This document shows, one piece after another, positions 40,001 through 51,558 of a stretch of 64,000 bases of DNA (the stretch's first letter is position 1; each line of letters starts with the position of its first letter). Made by a program: the position numbers and the translations under genes. The notes beneath the pieces were generated by a model. That model had not been told where the DNA came from. It saw nothing but the letters and a program-made list of their open reading frames with translations, and did not search any database. Origin of the DNA: Proteromonas lacertae (lineage: Eukaryota; Sar; Bigyra; Opalinata; Proteromonadidae); contig NGBS01001190.1 in NCBI GenBank assembly GCA_002245135.1, positions 1 through 64,000 on the forward strand, read 5' to 3'.

Positions 40001-40330
40001 TATTCCTCAGATTAAGATGAGTGGTTCATTAACATATATATTGAATGTTATAAGAGATTATAGTATTGCAGTTGAAGTATTTTTTTACATTTTTTATACT
40101 ATAACTTAGTTATTAACTGCTCTTCCTGAAGGATATGATGATTTTATCTTTTCTTATTTTAGGTATTATAATAGACTTGATCCTGTTGGTTTTCAATTCG
40201 CATTAAAGAATGTTATTCTTAAAAAGCCAGAAATAGTCGTTATTTTATCAATATGGAAGGACAAATACCCAGATATTGCATTATGCGACTTTTTGAAGGA
40301 AAAAATAGATGATTACATACAAAAAAACTG
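37073..40330 (+). CDS. INTS3: Integrator complex subunit 3 (INTS3) homologue
   Basis: Integrator cleaves nascent snRNA and promoter-proximal transcripts; INTS3 also serves in the SOSS single-strand DNA sensor. Start at ATG 37073 (MSDLHNDTDTAKKWEE). Around eight GTAT...TAG introns (such as 38157-38188, 38371-38397, 38475-38506, 40079-40109). The match rests on IRYINYVDTELDRSKI, then KLSFSFDWIFCLPNVDESIY and ILLPSFSLIMNNL, corresponding to the human INTS3 stretch around KLALFYDWLFFD..NIMNIEPAILV, and on LHSKEILHILVTIMPENTKL and SLDDWTIVEQYITLISIY, corresponding to RSGELLNMIVAVIDSAQ and SLDWETFEQYCAWQLFL. Between the halves lies a low-complexity insert rich in Pro and Gln (38990-39230). A +1 change is needed near 37295-37308 (T4 run). 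HEAT-like helices throughout. Confidence 0.8.
38980..39240 (+). repeat. Poly-Gln/Pro low-complexity coding tract
   Basis: CAA/CAG and CCA codon runs (QQQQ, PPPPPQQPQQPQQQ) inside the INTS3 gene. The insert is located where the animal protein has its own unstructured acidic linker, so it is probably a disordered spacer. Confidence 0.8.
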
Positions 40331-40405
40331 AGAATTAATTCACATGATCAAAAATTTACAGGATAGATGATTTTTTTATTATTTATGTTGTTATTATGTT
40401 GTATA

Positions 40406-43237
40406 TTATGTGTTATTATTCAGTTTTGCAAAAGGATCTGGCATTTTTGGAAATTGCATAGACTTTCTTTTAGGCAATCCAAGTTTCATCTTTTCACTAT
40501 AATGTGCTGCTAGATAAATTGAGCTTTTATCGATATTTGATCTAAATAAAAATAATTGACTAATTTATACTGTTTAGTATCATTTAATTTCATTAAATTA
40601 CCAAGATATGCAAGATCTTCACATTTTATCACTGGTTTGACTTTTGGTTTGATGGAATCGAATTTCAACTGATTAGCATATTCAGACAAATCAACTCTTT
40701 TATTTGTTTGATTTGTTGGAGAAGATTCACGATATGATGTTGGAGCAGACTTAAAAGCAGGAGGTGGAGGTGGAGGTGGAGGAGATGGTTGTTGTGGAAA
40801 TGGTGTTTGTATTTCATTATTAATTGGAATAAGTCTTGGAGATTGATATTTTGGTAATTGAACTGAAGGTGGCTGAGGAGGTAATGGTGGTGGTGGAGGA
40901 GATGAAATATATTCTTTCTTTTCTTCTGGTTGTATACTTTGTATAGGTGTTTTATTAATGACTGGAAATATAGTTGAGTATAGTTCTTTTCCTTCTTTTA
41001 CATTGTTTTCTCTTGATGTAGTTGGAATTCTGTAAGAATTGTCTGGAGTAGGAATAGATGAATAAAGTGGATTATCTACAGGAATTGATGGAGTTTTATC
41101 ATCATTTATATTTCCAGGAATGAAAGAATGTGAAGAATTTTGTCTGTATGAAGAATATGGAGTTGGTTGAGCTGAAGAAACTAATAATTTGGGAGAATTT
41201 TTGTTCGATGGGAATTGTATAGCCTTATCTTCAACTCTATTTGATATTTGATTATCATATCTCTCAGATGTTATTGGAGTTGGAAAATGTGAATAGAGAG
41301 GATTATTTATATTATAAGGAGGACTTTGGTAATTGCTTTTATGTGACGATTTTGGTTTATATGACAATGATGGAGTTGGTATTTCAGAATACTCTTTGTT
41401 TGACAATGTAGAAGCAGAAGGATATGAACCAGATACGTGATATTGAGGAAGTGGTTCGTCTAAAGAATCAGGAAAATTCTGGATAGGTGGAACAATTGGT
41501 GGTTTTGATGGATTTTTTCTATCACTAAATCTAACTGTATTGGATTTATAATCATTGTTTGGTGTTGGAACAGATGAATAAATATGACTGCTATTTACAC
41601 TTCTTGTGGTTGATTTTTCAAATGGTGATGGAACATTATCAAATAATGGATTATCAGTTTGTTGATTTAGGTTTGTAATGTTGTTTTTCATAGTTTCAGA
41701 AGTTTTTGTTCGATTTGTAGGTGGTTGATCTACTAGATTTACTGTATTATCTGTGAATGATGAATTTGGAGTAACATTCTGACTTAATAAAGGATTAATA
41801 GCTGATGAATCTACTTGAAGTTTAGGAGATTGGTAGATACTATTCTGAGGAGTTGATAAATTAGAATAAAGTGAATTAATCACATCATTCTGTGAGGTAT
41901 TTGTTCTATTTGATGTATAATTATTATTATAGGGAGATGGAATTGCCGAGTATATTGGATTAGTGATAGAATTTCTGTTTAACTCTGTAACACTGTCATA
42001 TGGAGTAGGTATAGTATCATATATCTGATTATAATCAGAAACAGTAGAATCTGGTTGAATATTATTTTCATTCTTAATAGAAGATCTTCTACCACTTTTT
42101 GATGATAATAAAAGATTAAGAATTGGATTTGATGTTTGTTTTAATTCAACTTCATTTGGACCATTGAATACTTTTGATGTTTGAGTTGCATGATTTGATT
42201 GGTTTATTTTCTCTTCTGGCCTTGAAGAGGTTTGAGTTCCTCCGGTTGTATAATATGTTTCGTTTTCTTTTGATGATTTTTCTTCATCTAAAGGTCTAGC
42301 TGATGTGTTTTCATCTCTAAATGATCTTTTGGGAAAATCTTCTAAAGGTCTAGCTGATAATCCTTCATCTCTATAAGATCTTTTGGGAAAATCTTCTAAA
42401 GGTCTAGCTGATAATTCTTCATCTCTATAAGATCTTTTGGGTAAATCTTCTAAAGGTCTAGCAGATAATCCTTCATCTCTATAAGATCTTTTAGGTAAAT
42501 CTTCTAAAGGTCTAGCTGATATGTTTTCATCTCTGTATGATTGTCTAACGGATATTTGTTCATCTCTTGTTGATTTCTTGGAAGAATCATCATTGAATCT
42601 TGATGAAGTTTGTTCATTTTCATCTCTCGTTGATTTCCTTATCAATCCACTGCTTAATAGATTTGCAGCACTAGATTTAATCACAGGTGGATTAGTATAA
42701 TTGTTGCTGGATCTAAGTAATGAATCATTTTGTTTATTTGACATTTCTCTTGATGATGCATCATATATTATATTATCTGAATCCTCAGGATCTATTATAT
42801 AGAAAATGTGTATAAATAAATAGATACCTTGAATAATACGAGGGAGTGATTTGGCTGGTGGATGTATTGGTGGCTTTGTAGCAGTGTATTGTATTGAATC
42901 ATCAAGTATTACACTTTTATCATTCTCTTTTTCATTTATTGGTTTATTAGGAGAATTGAATATTTCACTGTTTATTTGTGCATTCAAACTGTCTAAATAC
43001 TCACTTTGACTTGGTTGATTGTTGATTTTATTCAACTCTTGATCACTAACTGAATAATCAATGACTGAATCATCAAACTTCAAATCATAAATATAAATAC
43101 CTCCTTGAATAGATTAAGATATAACAAAATGATATTTTCATTGCAAAAAAAATAAAAAAAGATATATCTCCTTTAAGTATTGTAAACCTTTCCCTACATT
43201 TACTCCAGAAAATACTATTTATCTTATCCGAAAACAT
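40406..43237 (-). CDS. Repeat-rich, proline-rich scaffold-like protein
   Basis: About 900 residues, mostly disordered. Features: (1) five to six tandem 18-residue units like SYRDEGLSARPLEDLPKR at about 42290-42545; (2) about ten scattered copies of a short motif of the form N-P-L-Y-S-x-I-P-T-P-Y between 42010 and 40990; (3) two polyproline stretches (PPPPPLPPQPP, SPPPPPPPPAF) near 40760-40900; (4) a basic C-terminal end (KMKLGLPKRKSMQFPKMPDP). Such a layout suits an actin- or membrane-associated adaptor binding SH3/profilin/EVH1 partners, but this is inference. Introns near 42795-42830 and 40535-40562. The start is uncertain: the best ATG is complementary to 43235-43237 and needs a 5' intron of either about 110 nt (GTATTT donor, removed to reach GIYIYDLKFDD) or an unusual one starting near ATATC at 43165. 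Confidence 0.65.
42290..42545 (-). repeat. Tandem 54-bp coding repeat
   Basis: Near-identical 54-bp units encoding S-Y/F-R-D-E-x-x-S-A-R-P-L-E-D-x-P-K-R; flanking degenerate units (STRDEN..., QSYRDENISARP) extend it on the N-terminal side. Nucleotide near-identity indicates recent duplication. Confidence 0.85.
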
Positions 43238-43371
43238 TAAATGACTTATTGGTAAATACGAATCAAGCTATTGAATAAACAAGAATTGAATATACTTCAT
43301 AAACATAGATATTACTAAGATTAATTACATCCTGATATAGATATAACGCCAAATAAATACAATTAAGAAAT

Positions 43372-45600
43372 TTACGATATTAATACACACACTAAACAAA
43401 AAAAAGATATGAAATGACCAATAAAATCTATAGACATGAAAAAAGAATCATTATTATAAGCATTTTGAGGTAAATGTAACATACTACAAATTGAATAATC
43501 TGATAATTCAATCAAATACAACTCCTTATTCTGTAATATAGTGTATAATTTCATATTTAGAGTAACACAAGATGCAATTGGAGAGAATGGCAAATATATT
43601 TGTTTCAATTCTTCAACCACTAATTCATCTCCTTCTTCTTTATTCCACCCTGAAATTATAACTGAAAACTTTGTTTCTTGTTTATATGAGATGATAAATG
43701 ACTCTTTTTCTAATTTTCCTTCTTCTATTGGATTTTCTAAAAATTCTCCATATAGTTGATTCACAATTGAATAAACTGGAAACCATACACTTCTACTGTT
43801 ATGATAGATATCAAGCAATAAACAATAATTCTGTACAGTGAAAAGAGCAAACAATTCATCGTAAGTCACTTCAAAATGATAAAAATACAACGAATCTTGT
43901 GCTATAAAATATAACTGGATATAATAATACAAATATTATCAGGTTTTCCACATATATCTATCAAATCGATAATAACAACCATTTCTCCAGTTTCAATTTC
44001 ATATATCCAAAATATTCCATTATTACTACATAAATATATATAATTACCCAATTCTCCACAAGCCATCCATGTAATATTCATTTTCCTTATATGTGCTGAT
44101 GTTTCATTATCTAAATCAATACATAAAGGACTCTATATAGAATAACAAAAACATAAATAAATTGAATAAGATACATATTGAAATTTATTAATTATTCCAT
44201 CATTTGTAATTGATACATTATTGTATGCAATTGTACTATAAATTGTATTGATTATATCAACTATAAACTTTGGTTTATGACTAAACATATTGTTATCATC
44301 ACTATTTGAATTGGTAATTTCAACAGTCCAATATATTAAACTTTGATCCATATTATATGTAATTAAATACTCAATTCCATTTGATTCACAAAATAATCCA
44401 GCATTAGTAAATTCACCAAAATGACATACTAATGATTGAACAATTTCCCATGTTTCAAGGTTGTATATTGATATAATATGATCTGAATATCTTACACACA
44501 GATTTGTTGTATTTGAATATTGTATTGATGTAATTGGAAATCCTTTTGTATCAGTTAATTTTGAATTATTATCTTTATTTCTAATACTAAATGGATAGTG
44601 ATTTGCATTAATCCAACCTTTATCCTTTTGATTATATATCAACAAATCACCATCATTAAGACCAACCACTATTACATTTGCTTCAACCAATAGACAAGAA
44701 GTCATTATTCGATAATCACATTTTGGTAAACCAATTCGGAGCAGCATCTTTTAAGTTTCCTTCACTATCTAAAAACAGTAAACTTCCACAATAAGAAACT
44801 TGAGCTTGTTCAATCTTTCCACCATAAAACTGAGATAAGCATATTATTTGATTTAAATCGGCACTATCACTGTATGCTAATTAATATTTCCTTTTCAATT
44901 AAACAGTATTTCTGTGTAGGTATGACTTTCTGTTGAATTAAAGTATAAGATTCATAAAATTGGTAAATTATTATTGACTTAGGAAATGCTATTATTATTG
45001 TTGTATTATCATTACAAAAACATAGCGATGGTGGGATTATTTTGGTAGGAAACATCAGTTAACTCATTATAATCATTAATATTTACATCTTCAGTGGATG
45101 CTAGCACTTTCAATTGAGGGTTTGAACACCAAATTGACAGTGTATATGACTGTTCATTATTCTGTAAAAATCCGATAAATCCTTCTGCAGATGAACTCAA
45201 TGCAATATTTGATAATGTATATGTATCTTCAATACGTGTGTACTGAGTTACTTTTGGTGGATTTATATCTATTGACCAAACACAAATCGAATTTCTATCA
45301 CAAGATATTAATTTGGTTGAAGATGAATTAAATTCTAATGATTGGATAAAACTCATATGTTGAGATAAATATTTGAATGTGTCAGACTTCCAATCCCATA
45401 ATACAACAGTAGATCCACATGAATATGCTATTAAACTCTAAAATAAATGACCATTAATATACAGTATCAAAAGAACAAGCGATTGCATTCTTTCCAGTAA
45501 AACCAATAACATTAGTTAAACAGAAATTGTTTTCATGAGCATTTTCTATTTCATTAATGCGCCACTACAGATATTATATTTTACAAAATACTTTATTCAT
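43372..45600 (-). CDS. WD40-repeat protein, unassigned
   Basis: Start at the ATG complementary to 45598-45600 (MNK, then a 27-nt intron, then WRINEIENAHENNF). Repeated beta-propeller blades: GSTVVLWDWKSD, STKLISCDRNSICVWSID, VIVVGLNDGDLLIYNQ, YSDHIISIYNLETWEIV, NNGIFWIYEIETGEMVVII. No other domain. Three +1 frame changes in 350 bp (about 45045, 44890 and 44750), each placing AT-ending codons back in frame; two sit in short A or T runs. The 3' end is tentative; an alternative acceptor would extend it to about 43325. Function unknown; it resembles large cytoplasmic WD40 proteins but no family is assigned. Confidence 0.7.
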
Positions 45601-45688
45601 TGAAAACTTGTGAAAAACAAAAATTTAAAAATGATAAAACGACTTTATTTTTATAAACACTGACTTTATTTTTCTTTTTTCTTCTATA

Positions 45689-46202
45689 ATGGGTTGTGAA
45701 AATTCTAAATCTACAGATGTAGCTGATTCATCTTATGAGTACAATAGTAATCCGTAACAGACAAGAACAATATGCTTATGAAGGAACATTTGTTGAAGAT
45801 CCACCCCAACAGAGAAATCAACAGAGACCTCCTCAATCAAGGAACGGTGGACATAAACTTGGCGGACAGCCAGTTCAAAAAGGTATAAGAATTAGAGAAA
45901 TAAACAAGTTTAGGTAGTAGTGAGGAAGAAAGACAGAAAAGACTAAAAGCAATAGAAGATCGAATGAATAAAGATGTTTTTAACAAGGCAAAACCAAGTA
46001 TTCATTTATTTTTTAAAGTATTTAGTGAAACAACAATCAGATGAGAATAAGAGACAAGAATTAATAGGTAAAGTATATTTTTATATTGTGATATTTGTAG
46101 ATTGAATCTGGTTACCAACAATTACATCAAGATCCACCATTTGGCTTAAGAGCTGCAACATTGGATGCATTAGCAAGCACAATGGACATATGTTCAGAAT
46201 GA
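45689..46202 (+). CDS. Small protein with probable N-myristoylation site
   Basis: Begins MGCENSKSTDVADSS: Gly2 with Ser6 fits N-myristoylation and Cys3 fits palmitoylation, so membrane anchoring is expected. Continues with a Gln/Pro-rich stretch and a charged helix (SSEEERQKRLKAIEDRM), ending GLRAATLDALASTMDICSE. Three short introns. A +1 change near 45750 (CC read as C) is needed to connect the start with the following exon. Not recognised; small acylated adaptors of Ragulator type are one possibility but there is no sequence proof. Confidence 0.6.
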
Positions 46203-46286
46203 GATAGATATACAAAGAAGAGAATTACAGAAAAATTAGATAGTTTTTTTTAATTAATTTTCTATTATTTATTCTTATATTAGTAC

Positions 46287-47903
46287 TTAACCTTGTTGAA
46301 AATTGGATGGAATATAAGATATGATTATAAATGCATCAATACCTGGCTTATTGAACATTTCAATAAATTCATTAAGATAAGAAGGAAAATTACTATAATC
46401 ATATATTATAAATAAATATACTCTCTACCAATGTTTTGTATTAAATAAAACGAATAATTATTAATCTGGTAAAATCCAACTGCTTTATAGACATTCAACA
46501 TTTGACAAAACTCATTAAACTTACTATCACAATCACTATTATTGATTGAATATATTGAGGTATTAAATAAATTCCAACTTTTGATATGTTTTTCAAAATT
46601 ACTATCTAATGAAATTGCATTTTCAAATCTTAGTTTTAAATCGTTTAAAATTGATAATAGCTGTTTCTTAAGTGTATATAATCCAAATATATATCTCAAT
46701 TTAACATTGAAAAAGGTTGAACTATCTTTATATATTTGTATATCTATTAGATCATTTTCTATATAATTGATTTCATTTGATTCATTAACTATTAAGCGAT
46801 ATTCTACATTCATATCAGCTTTGTCATCTTTGCTTTTGTTGCTTTAGATGATTCTTCTGCTTTATCTTTTGAAGCTATTGATGAAGGAGGAAGAGACAAT
46901 ACTGAAGGTGATGAACTATTAGTATCTGTCAACAAATGTAAATCTATATCTAAATCTAATATTTCATTATCGCTATTATTATTATTATTATTTCCAATTA
47001 AATCTGGTGTTAATGTTAAACCATGATCATTATTTCCTATTTTTATATCTTTTATTTCTTTATTATCATTATCACTTCCACTTGTTTCATCTTCTATTTC
47101 AAATATATCTATAGAAGTTTCATTGTCTTTCTTTTGTGATTCATCTCTTTCTTTTACAGATTGATTGCCATCAACTGTTTCTTTTGTTGATTCTGTTACA
47201 GCTGTTGCTGTTGCTGCTTCTGTTACTTTCTCTGTTATTCCTTTTGTTGAAGTGTTTGTGTTTGTTTTTTCTTCTATTGCTCCACTCTTTGATCGTTTTG
47301 ATTTTTCTTTATCTTCATTATTGCTTGATGTTGATTTTCTTTTCTGTTTCTTTGCATCTTTTTCTTCTACTACAAATGATTGTGGAGCATCTACGTGTAG
47401 ATTCTTAAAATATTCAGCAGTTTCTATAGTGAGAAAATAAATAATAATAAAATACGAAATTTATGTGTTGGACATAAAAATATACGTGATGCAGTTGAAG
47501 TTATCTTTTTAGGTTCTAATACTAGACCTTTATGTTTTTGAATACAAGGATAATGATATGAAGAACGACATCTATTTTATATATAACTCTTGATAAAAAA
47601 TACGATGTTTCATTACAACCTATAGATGCACCTTTCATACCGCAAAACCTGCATTTCAGTTTTCTTGACCTAAGTATTGACAATTTAATTTCATCTTTGT
47701 TAGTAGGGACATCTGGACATTTCCAAAACTCCCCAGACCATAATACACATTTGCGATGGTAATAGCAATTTGGATCAATGTCTAGTTTCCTATTTCTAAA
47801 AATGTGAGTTGTTGAGTTTATACTTTATTAAAATAGGGCCTAGTAATGGTCCTAAATTGTTTGCATACGCTGCACCATTACAATATGCACAGCTGAGCGA
47901 CAT
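46287..47903 (-). CDS. Extended-PHD (ePHD) zinc-finger protein
   Basis: N-terminal zinc module of about 110 residues starting at the ATG complementary to 47901-47903: SCAYCNGAAYANNLGPLLGP, CYYHRKCVLWSGEFW, LRSRKLKCRFCGMKGASIGC and CRSSYHYPCI. This is the ePHD layout (pre-PHD CCHC plus atypical PHD, with the marks H-x-x-C-x-L-W-S and C-x-x-C-x-x-x-G-A-x-I-G-C) of PHF6, PHF11 and KMT2 proteins, which bind nucleic acid or chromatin. A long Ser/Thr/Lys/Glu linker follows (46830-47410), with nuclear-type basic clusters, and then a folded-looking 150-residue C-terminal part (MNVEYRLIVNESN...) with no known match. The only clear one-base loss in the window is here: AAA near 46825 must be AAAA to join KATKAK to DDKADMN. 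Confidence 0.8.
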
Positions 47904-47971
47904 TTTTGCTTTTATAGAAAAATTGGAACAAGCCTAATTCAAGTATTATTTCAATTTCATTTTGAATAATC
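47904..47971. promoter_or_regulatory. Divergent promoter region, ePHD / 47972 gene
   Basis: Only 68 bp lie between the two start codons. ACAAGCCTAATTC at 47928-47940 is nearly the sole GC-containing element and is shared by both genes. Confidence 0.5.
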
Positions 47972-48343
47972 ATGTCTAATTCTTCAGATAAAATTGATTT
48001 GAACTCATTAATTAATTCATGGATTAGTGAGAATGATACTGAACATATTTTATTAGATAATTCAAAAGAAGAAAAACAAGAATTTATTCCAAGACCTTCT
48101 AGGTTGGGATTAGGAGCTAAATATGTTCCTCATTCGGATGTATAAACAACATATAATATATTTATATCATAGTTGGAAGCTAAAAAGAATAGTAAATTGT
48201 TTAAAAGAATAAAAAATGATAAACGAAAAAGAAGAAATGATGATGAGAAAATCAGAAAGACAACTTATGAAGAATATGATGAAGAATCTGTTTCTAAAGG
48301 AGATCAGTTTTCAAAATCAAAGAAACTTAAAACCAAACCATAA
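47972..48343 (+). CDS. Small basic, probably nuclear protein
   Basis: Two exons joined across a 33-nt GTATAA...ATAG intron near 48140-48172. About 110 residues: MSNSSDKIDLNSLINSW, acidic middle, then a motif RPSRLGLGAKYVPH that looks conserved, and a lysine/arginine-rich stretch (KRIKNDKRKRRNDDE) that resembles a bipartite nuclear localisation signal. Ends KKLKTKP before TAA. No family is named. Confidence 0.65.
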
Positions 48344-48426
48344 TAGCAAACATAATATATTTATTCGTCGTATGTTAAACAATAAAATACACCAAATGTT
48401 AATAATAATGAATCTTAATTAATTAA

Positions 48427-50337
48427 TTATAATTGTATTTTTTCTGGTGAAATAATATCATAAAGAGCAGTAGATTTTGGAACATATTCTGGAGGAATTG
48501 TCATAAAATGAGATAAAATATCTAAATACTCTTTACATAAATGATAATATGGAGATTCAACTGAAGTTTTTCTAAATATTGGTTCTAAATACACTTTCAA
48601 TACTCCTAATTCATAAGCAACACTAATATTAATGATATTAACATTAGATTGTATAGTTTCTGCATAATTTAAATAACTTCTCTGTTTAGCCCAATATTTA
48701 TATATGTCACTAAATGAATGAAAACCACACTTTGACATTTTTACAATAAATCTAAAGAGTTGAACTGTTGTAGTTGACACAAGTGCATTTTCATGAAGTT
48801 TATACTATTATTATATATAATATATATATATATATACTGGTGTAATATGTGTTAAATATATTTTACAAACTGAATTTTCATCAACATTATTGGTTAAATC
48901 AATAGTTAATGAATCATGACCATATACTATCAATATCCTATCATTAATAGAATAATTATGGTTATTTATTGTTAATATATCACCTTTTACTAGATTATTC
49001 ATATCGTTGGAGAGTTTATCAATTACTACACCATCTTTCTAATATATAAAATATAAAAATAAAAATTATACATCTTCATATAATTGAGTTGATAATAACA
49101 ATGGAACATCTTTTGTAGCAGCAATCTATATATATATAATAATAATAAATACATAATTCTTAACAAAATCTGCAACTGATTTATCTCCTTCTGATCCTAT
49201 ATCTGATTGTATTAAAATCACTTTAATTGTCTCTAAATCTAAGCATTCAATCACTTGCTGTACTGACTGAGTTATTCGATACTCTTCTAATGATATTAAA
49301 CTGGTATAATCTTGATATAATATATCATTTATTTGACCTAAGCATTCTAAACGTTGATTGGCTCTTATTGCATTATCTTCAGTTAGAGTATTGTGGTATA
49401 AATCAATATTTAATAAAGTTGTTGGTTTTGGATTACTATTAAATAGAATTAAATAAAAGTTATATATATATTTATATACTCACTTATTGTTATTAAAATT
49501 CCTTCTAAATATTTCAATATTTGAAACTTCTTTAATTGTCCTGTTGATGATACTATTGGCATTGTATTTAATGTATAATAAACAGTATTACTACTATCAT
49601 CTAATACGATACTATATAGCAAAACTTCGATTTCATTTATTGAATTAATATAATCCACTGAAAAATTTCGAATTGTACCTTCTTTCATTAGGTTTAATGC
49701 TTCTTCTTTGGTCTTTGATACTACTTTGAATGATACATTTTTCTCTATTAAGTCATTTACTAATTTTAATAAATCATCAAAATCTTCATCTCCTAATTCC
49801 ACTTTTTCTTCTTTTTGACCTGGTGCTTTGACATAACAATATATAGAAGAACCATCTGAATATCCACTTCTTAAACAACCTAATCCTAGCTGATTGATAA
49901 ATCCACTTAATATAAATAATAATGAATTTAATATTGCATCTGCATTTATTGTAAATATACCGAAATTGGCTATTATTGATAAAGAACGATCATTTACTAA
50001 GGTGATTGTGTTATTTTTCATCATCTCTTTGTCATTAGGATCTCTATGAGATGGTGGTGGTTCATTCCAATCTCTTGTTGTTCTTCTATGTAATTCGTTT
50101 CATTAAACTAATAAAAATACGGTTGAGGTGAATCAGTTCTTTTACGTTTAGCAGGATTTCTATTAATAAATTATTAATCTTCAATTTTACCTTATTGTAT
50201 CACGATCTAATGGTTTTAACTCGTTCTAGTGAAAAATAACTTGAGAAAAATACAACTCCATGAGCAAATCTGCAATTATTACCATTTGTACATTTTCCTG
50301 TTGCTTCAAAATATGTACATAGTCTAGTCTTGTACAT
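48427..50337 (-). CDS. CCCH zinc finger fused to ThrRS-like (SAD) and uridine-kinase-like domain without P-loop
   Basis: Start at the ATG complementary to 50335-50337: MYKTRLCTYFEATGKC, a CCCH finger with C-x8-C-x5-C-x3-H spacing as in RNA-binding TIS11-type proteins. Next, after short introns, comes a region like the ThrRS N2/SAD domain: SGYSDGSSIYCYVKAPG, DFDDLLKLVNDLIEKNVSF, KTKEEALNLM and SSTGQLKKFQILKY, the last matching the GPH-x-P-x-TG-x-IKAFKLL signature of ThrRS. The C-terminal 250 residues follow the uridine/cytidine kinase-like domain attached to such ThrRS-like N-termini in bacteria and protists: KIYLTHITP, then STTTVQLFRFIVKMSKCGF, IYKYWAKQRSYLNYAETIQ, AYELGVLKVYLEPI and PKSTALYDII. 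The Walker A motif, expected near GPSSSGKTT, reads QSDIGSEGDKSV, so nucleotide phosphorylation is unlikely. The frames join without anomalies. Suggests an RNA-linked regulatory protein; that is inference. Confidence 0.75.
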
Positions 50338-50357
50338 ATAATTAGAAAAACAAAAAA

Positions 50358-51558
50358 ATGATTAAAATTGATTATTCAAAATTTTCATTAAAATTACCAG
50401 TTTATAAAAAATCTGGTTATCCAAAAATGTTTTCAATGAATTATTTTTTTGTATTTTTCTTAATTATTTGTATATTATATGCGAATTATATTGCAAGAAA
50501 GAAAAATATATTCAATAATTCGGTTATTAGAAGAAATTTTGTAATGTCTTCCATATTTAGCGATCATATGGTTCTTCAAGTATTTATAGATGTTTAATAT
50601 ATAGAGTGCACCAATTAGTGCAAATATTTTGGGTAAAGCGTTTCCATATTCATCAATAGCGTTAAAGATGGATAAAGTAGAATTAAGAATAAAAACTGAT
50701 AAAAATGGGTATAAATAAAAATTATGTGTATAGAATATGGAAGTTTCAATTGCATCCAATAGAATCATTAAATATTTCTACTGATATTGTAACTACAAAT
50801 GTGGATAATAAAGAAGTGATAAAACTGAATGATATATTATTCGGAGATGTATATGTGTGTTCAAATAAAGAATTTGGTATGAAAATACTCATTCTACAGA
50901 TAAAGAATTTGGATTTGGATTTGTTCAAATATCAGGTCATTGTGTTTGGACGAAATGTAAAAAACCAGAAAGTATTGTTTCTTTTTAAGGTGTTCATTAA
51001 GATTAGCTCAAACTAGATATTATGGTTATTCACCAAATCCAGTACAAAGTAATACATTTATGGCAGTTTCGTATTTATATAACCATTATTATTATTGAAT
51101 AGTTTGGATTTAATGGAATCACATCATGCTGGATGGAGATTATCATCCAATCTATAAATATGATGTTGGCTTTAAGATTGAGTTATGGTGCTTTAAACTT
51201 TATATATAACATTCCAACTCAATATAGTGCTCCTATTTATTCTTCTTGTAAAATAAGTGATAATAAGATAATGTTGTACTTTAATACATCAATAATTCAT
51301 ACTATGGATGATGAATTACATTTGATTGATAAATATGGATTTGAAGAATATGATGGAAAATGGAAAACAATAGAAATTGATAATGTACTAAAGAATCACA
51401 CTTTTTCAAATAGCATTAGAAATGTTACTGCAATTAGATATTTATATGGTGATAATCCATATTGTAGAGAAATATATCAAGATTTAAATGTGATTTGTGA
51501 GATAAAGAAATGTCCTTTCTATGGTAAATCATCATATCTTCCTGTTGCTCATTTTTAG
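50358..51558 (+). pseudogene. Sialate O-acetylesterase (SIAE) remnant
   Basis: N-terminal beta-domain (SSIFSDHMVLQ, then after a 25-nt intron SAPISANILGKAFPY, and NGIWKFQLHPIESLN after another) and the strand FGDVYVCS are intact, but the chain then skips the whole serine-hydrolase core: GQSNM and the GGT and WYQGE blocks are missing. The sequence resumes at FGFVQISGH, NPVQSNTFMAVS, DYHPIYKYDV and LRLSYGALNF, the C-terminal SIAE part, ending KCPFYGKSSYLPVAHF. A direct repeat ATAAAGAATTTGG (50868-50880 and 50901-50913) flanks the junction and could mark the deletion. At least two further frame changes are needed. A membrane-spanning segment (YFFVFFLIICILYANYI) precedes the domain. I cannot exclude that part of the damage is sequence error. 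Confidence 0.65.

Noticed and set aside
43104-43165. Second U12-type intron starting ATATC in the repeat-rich protein gene
   Set aside because: With an AG end the phase does not fit unless the start is moved to ATATATC, a poor U12 donor; an ordinary GTATTT-AG intron of about 110 nt also works, so the case is undecided.
47136-47440. Two Leu/Phe/Val-rich plus-strand frames that look like membrane segments
   Set aside because: They are the antisense of the Ser/Thr/Lys/Glu linker of the ePHD gene; the hydrophobicity is a by-product of complementing A-rich codons.
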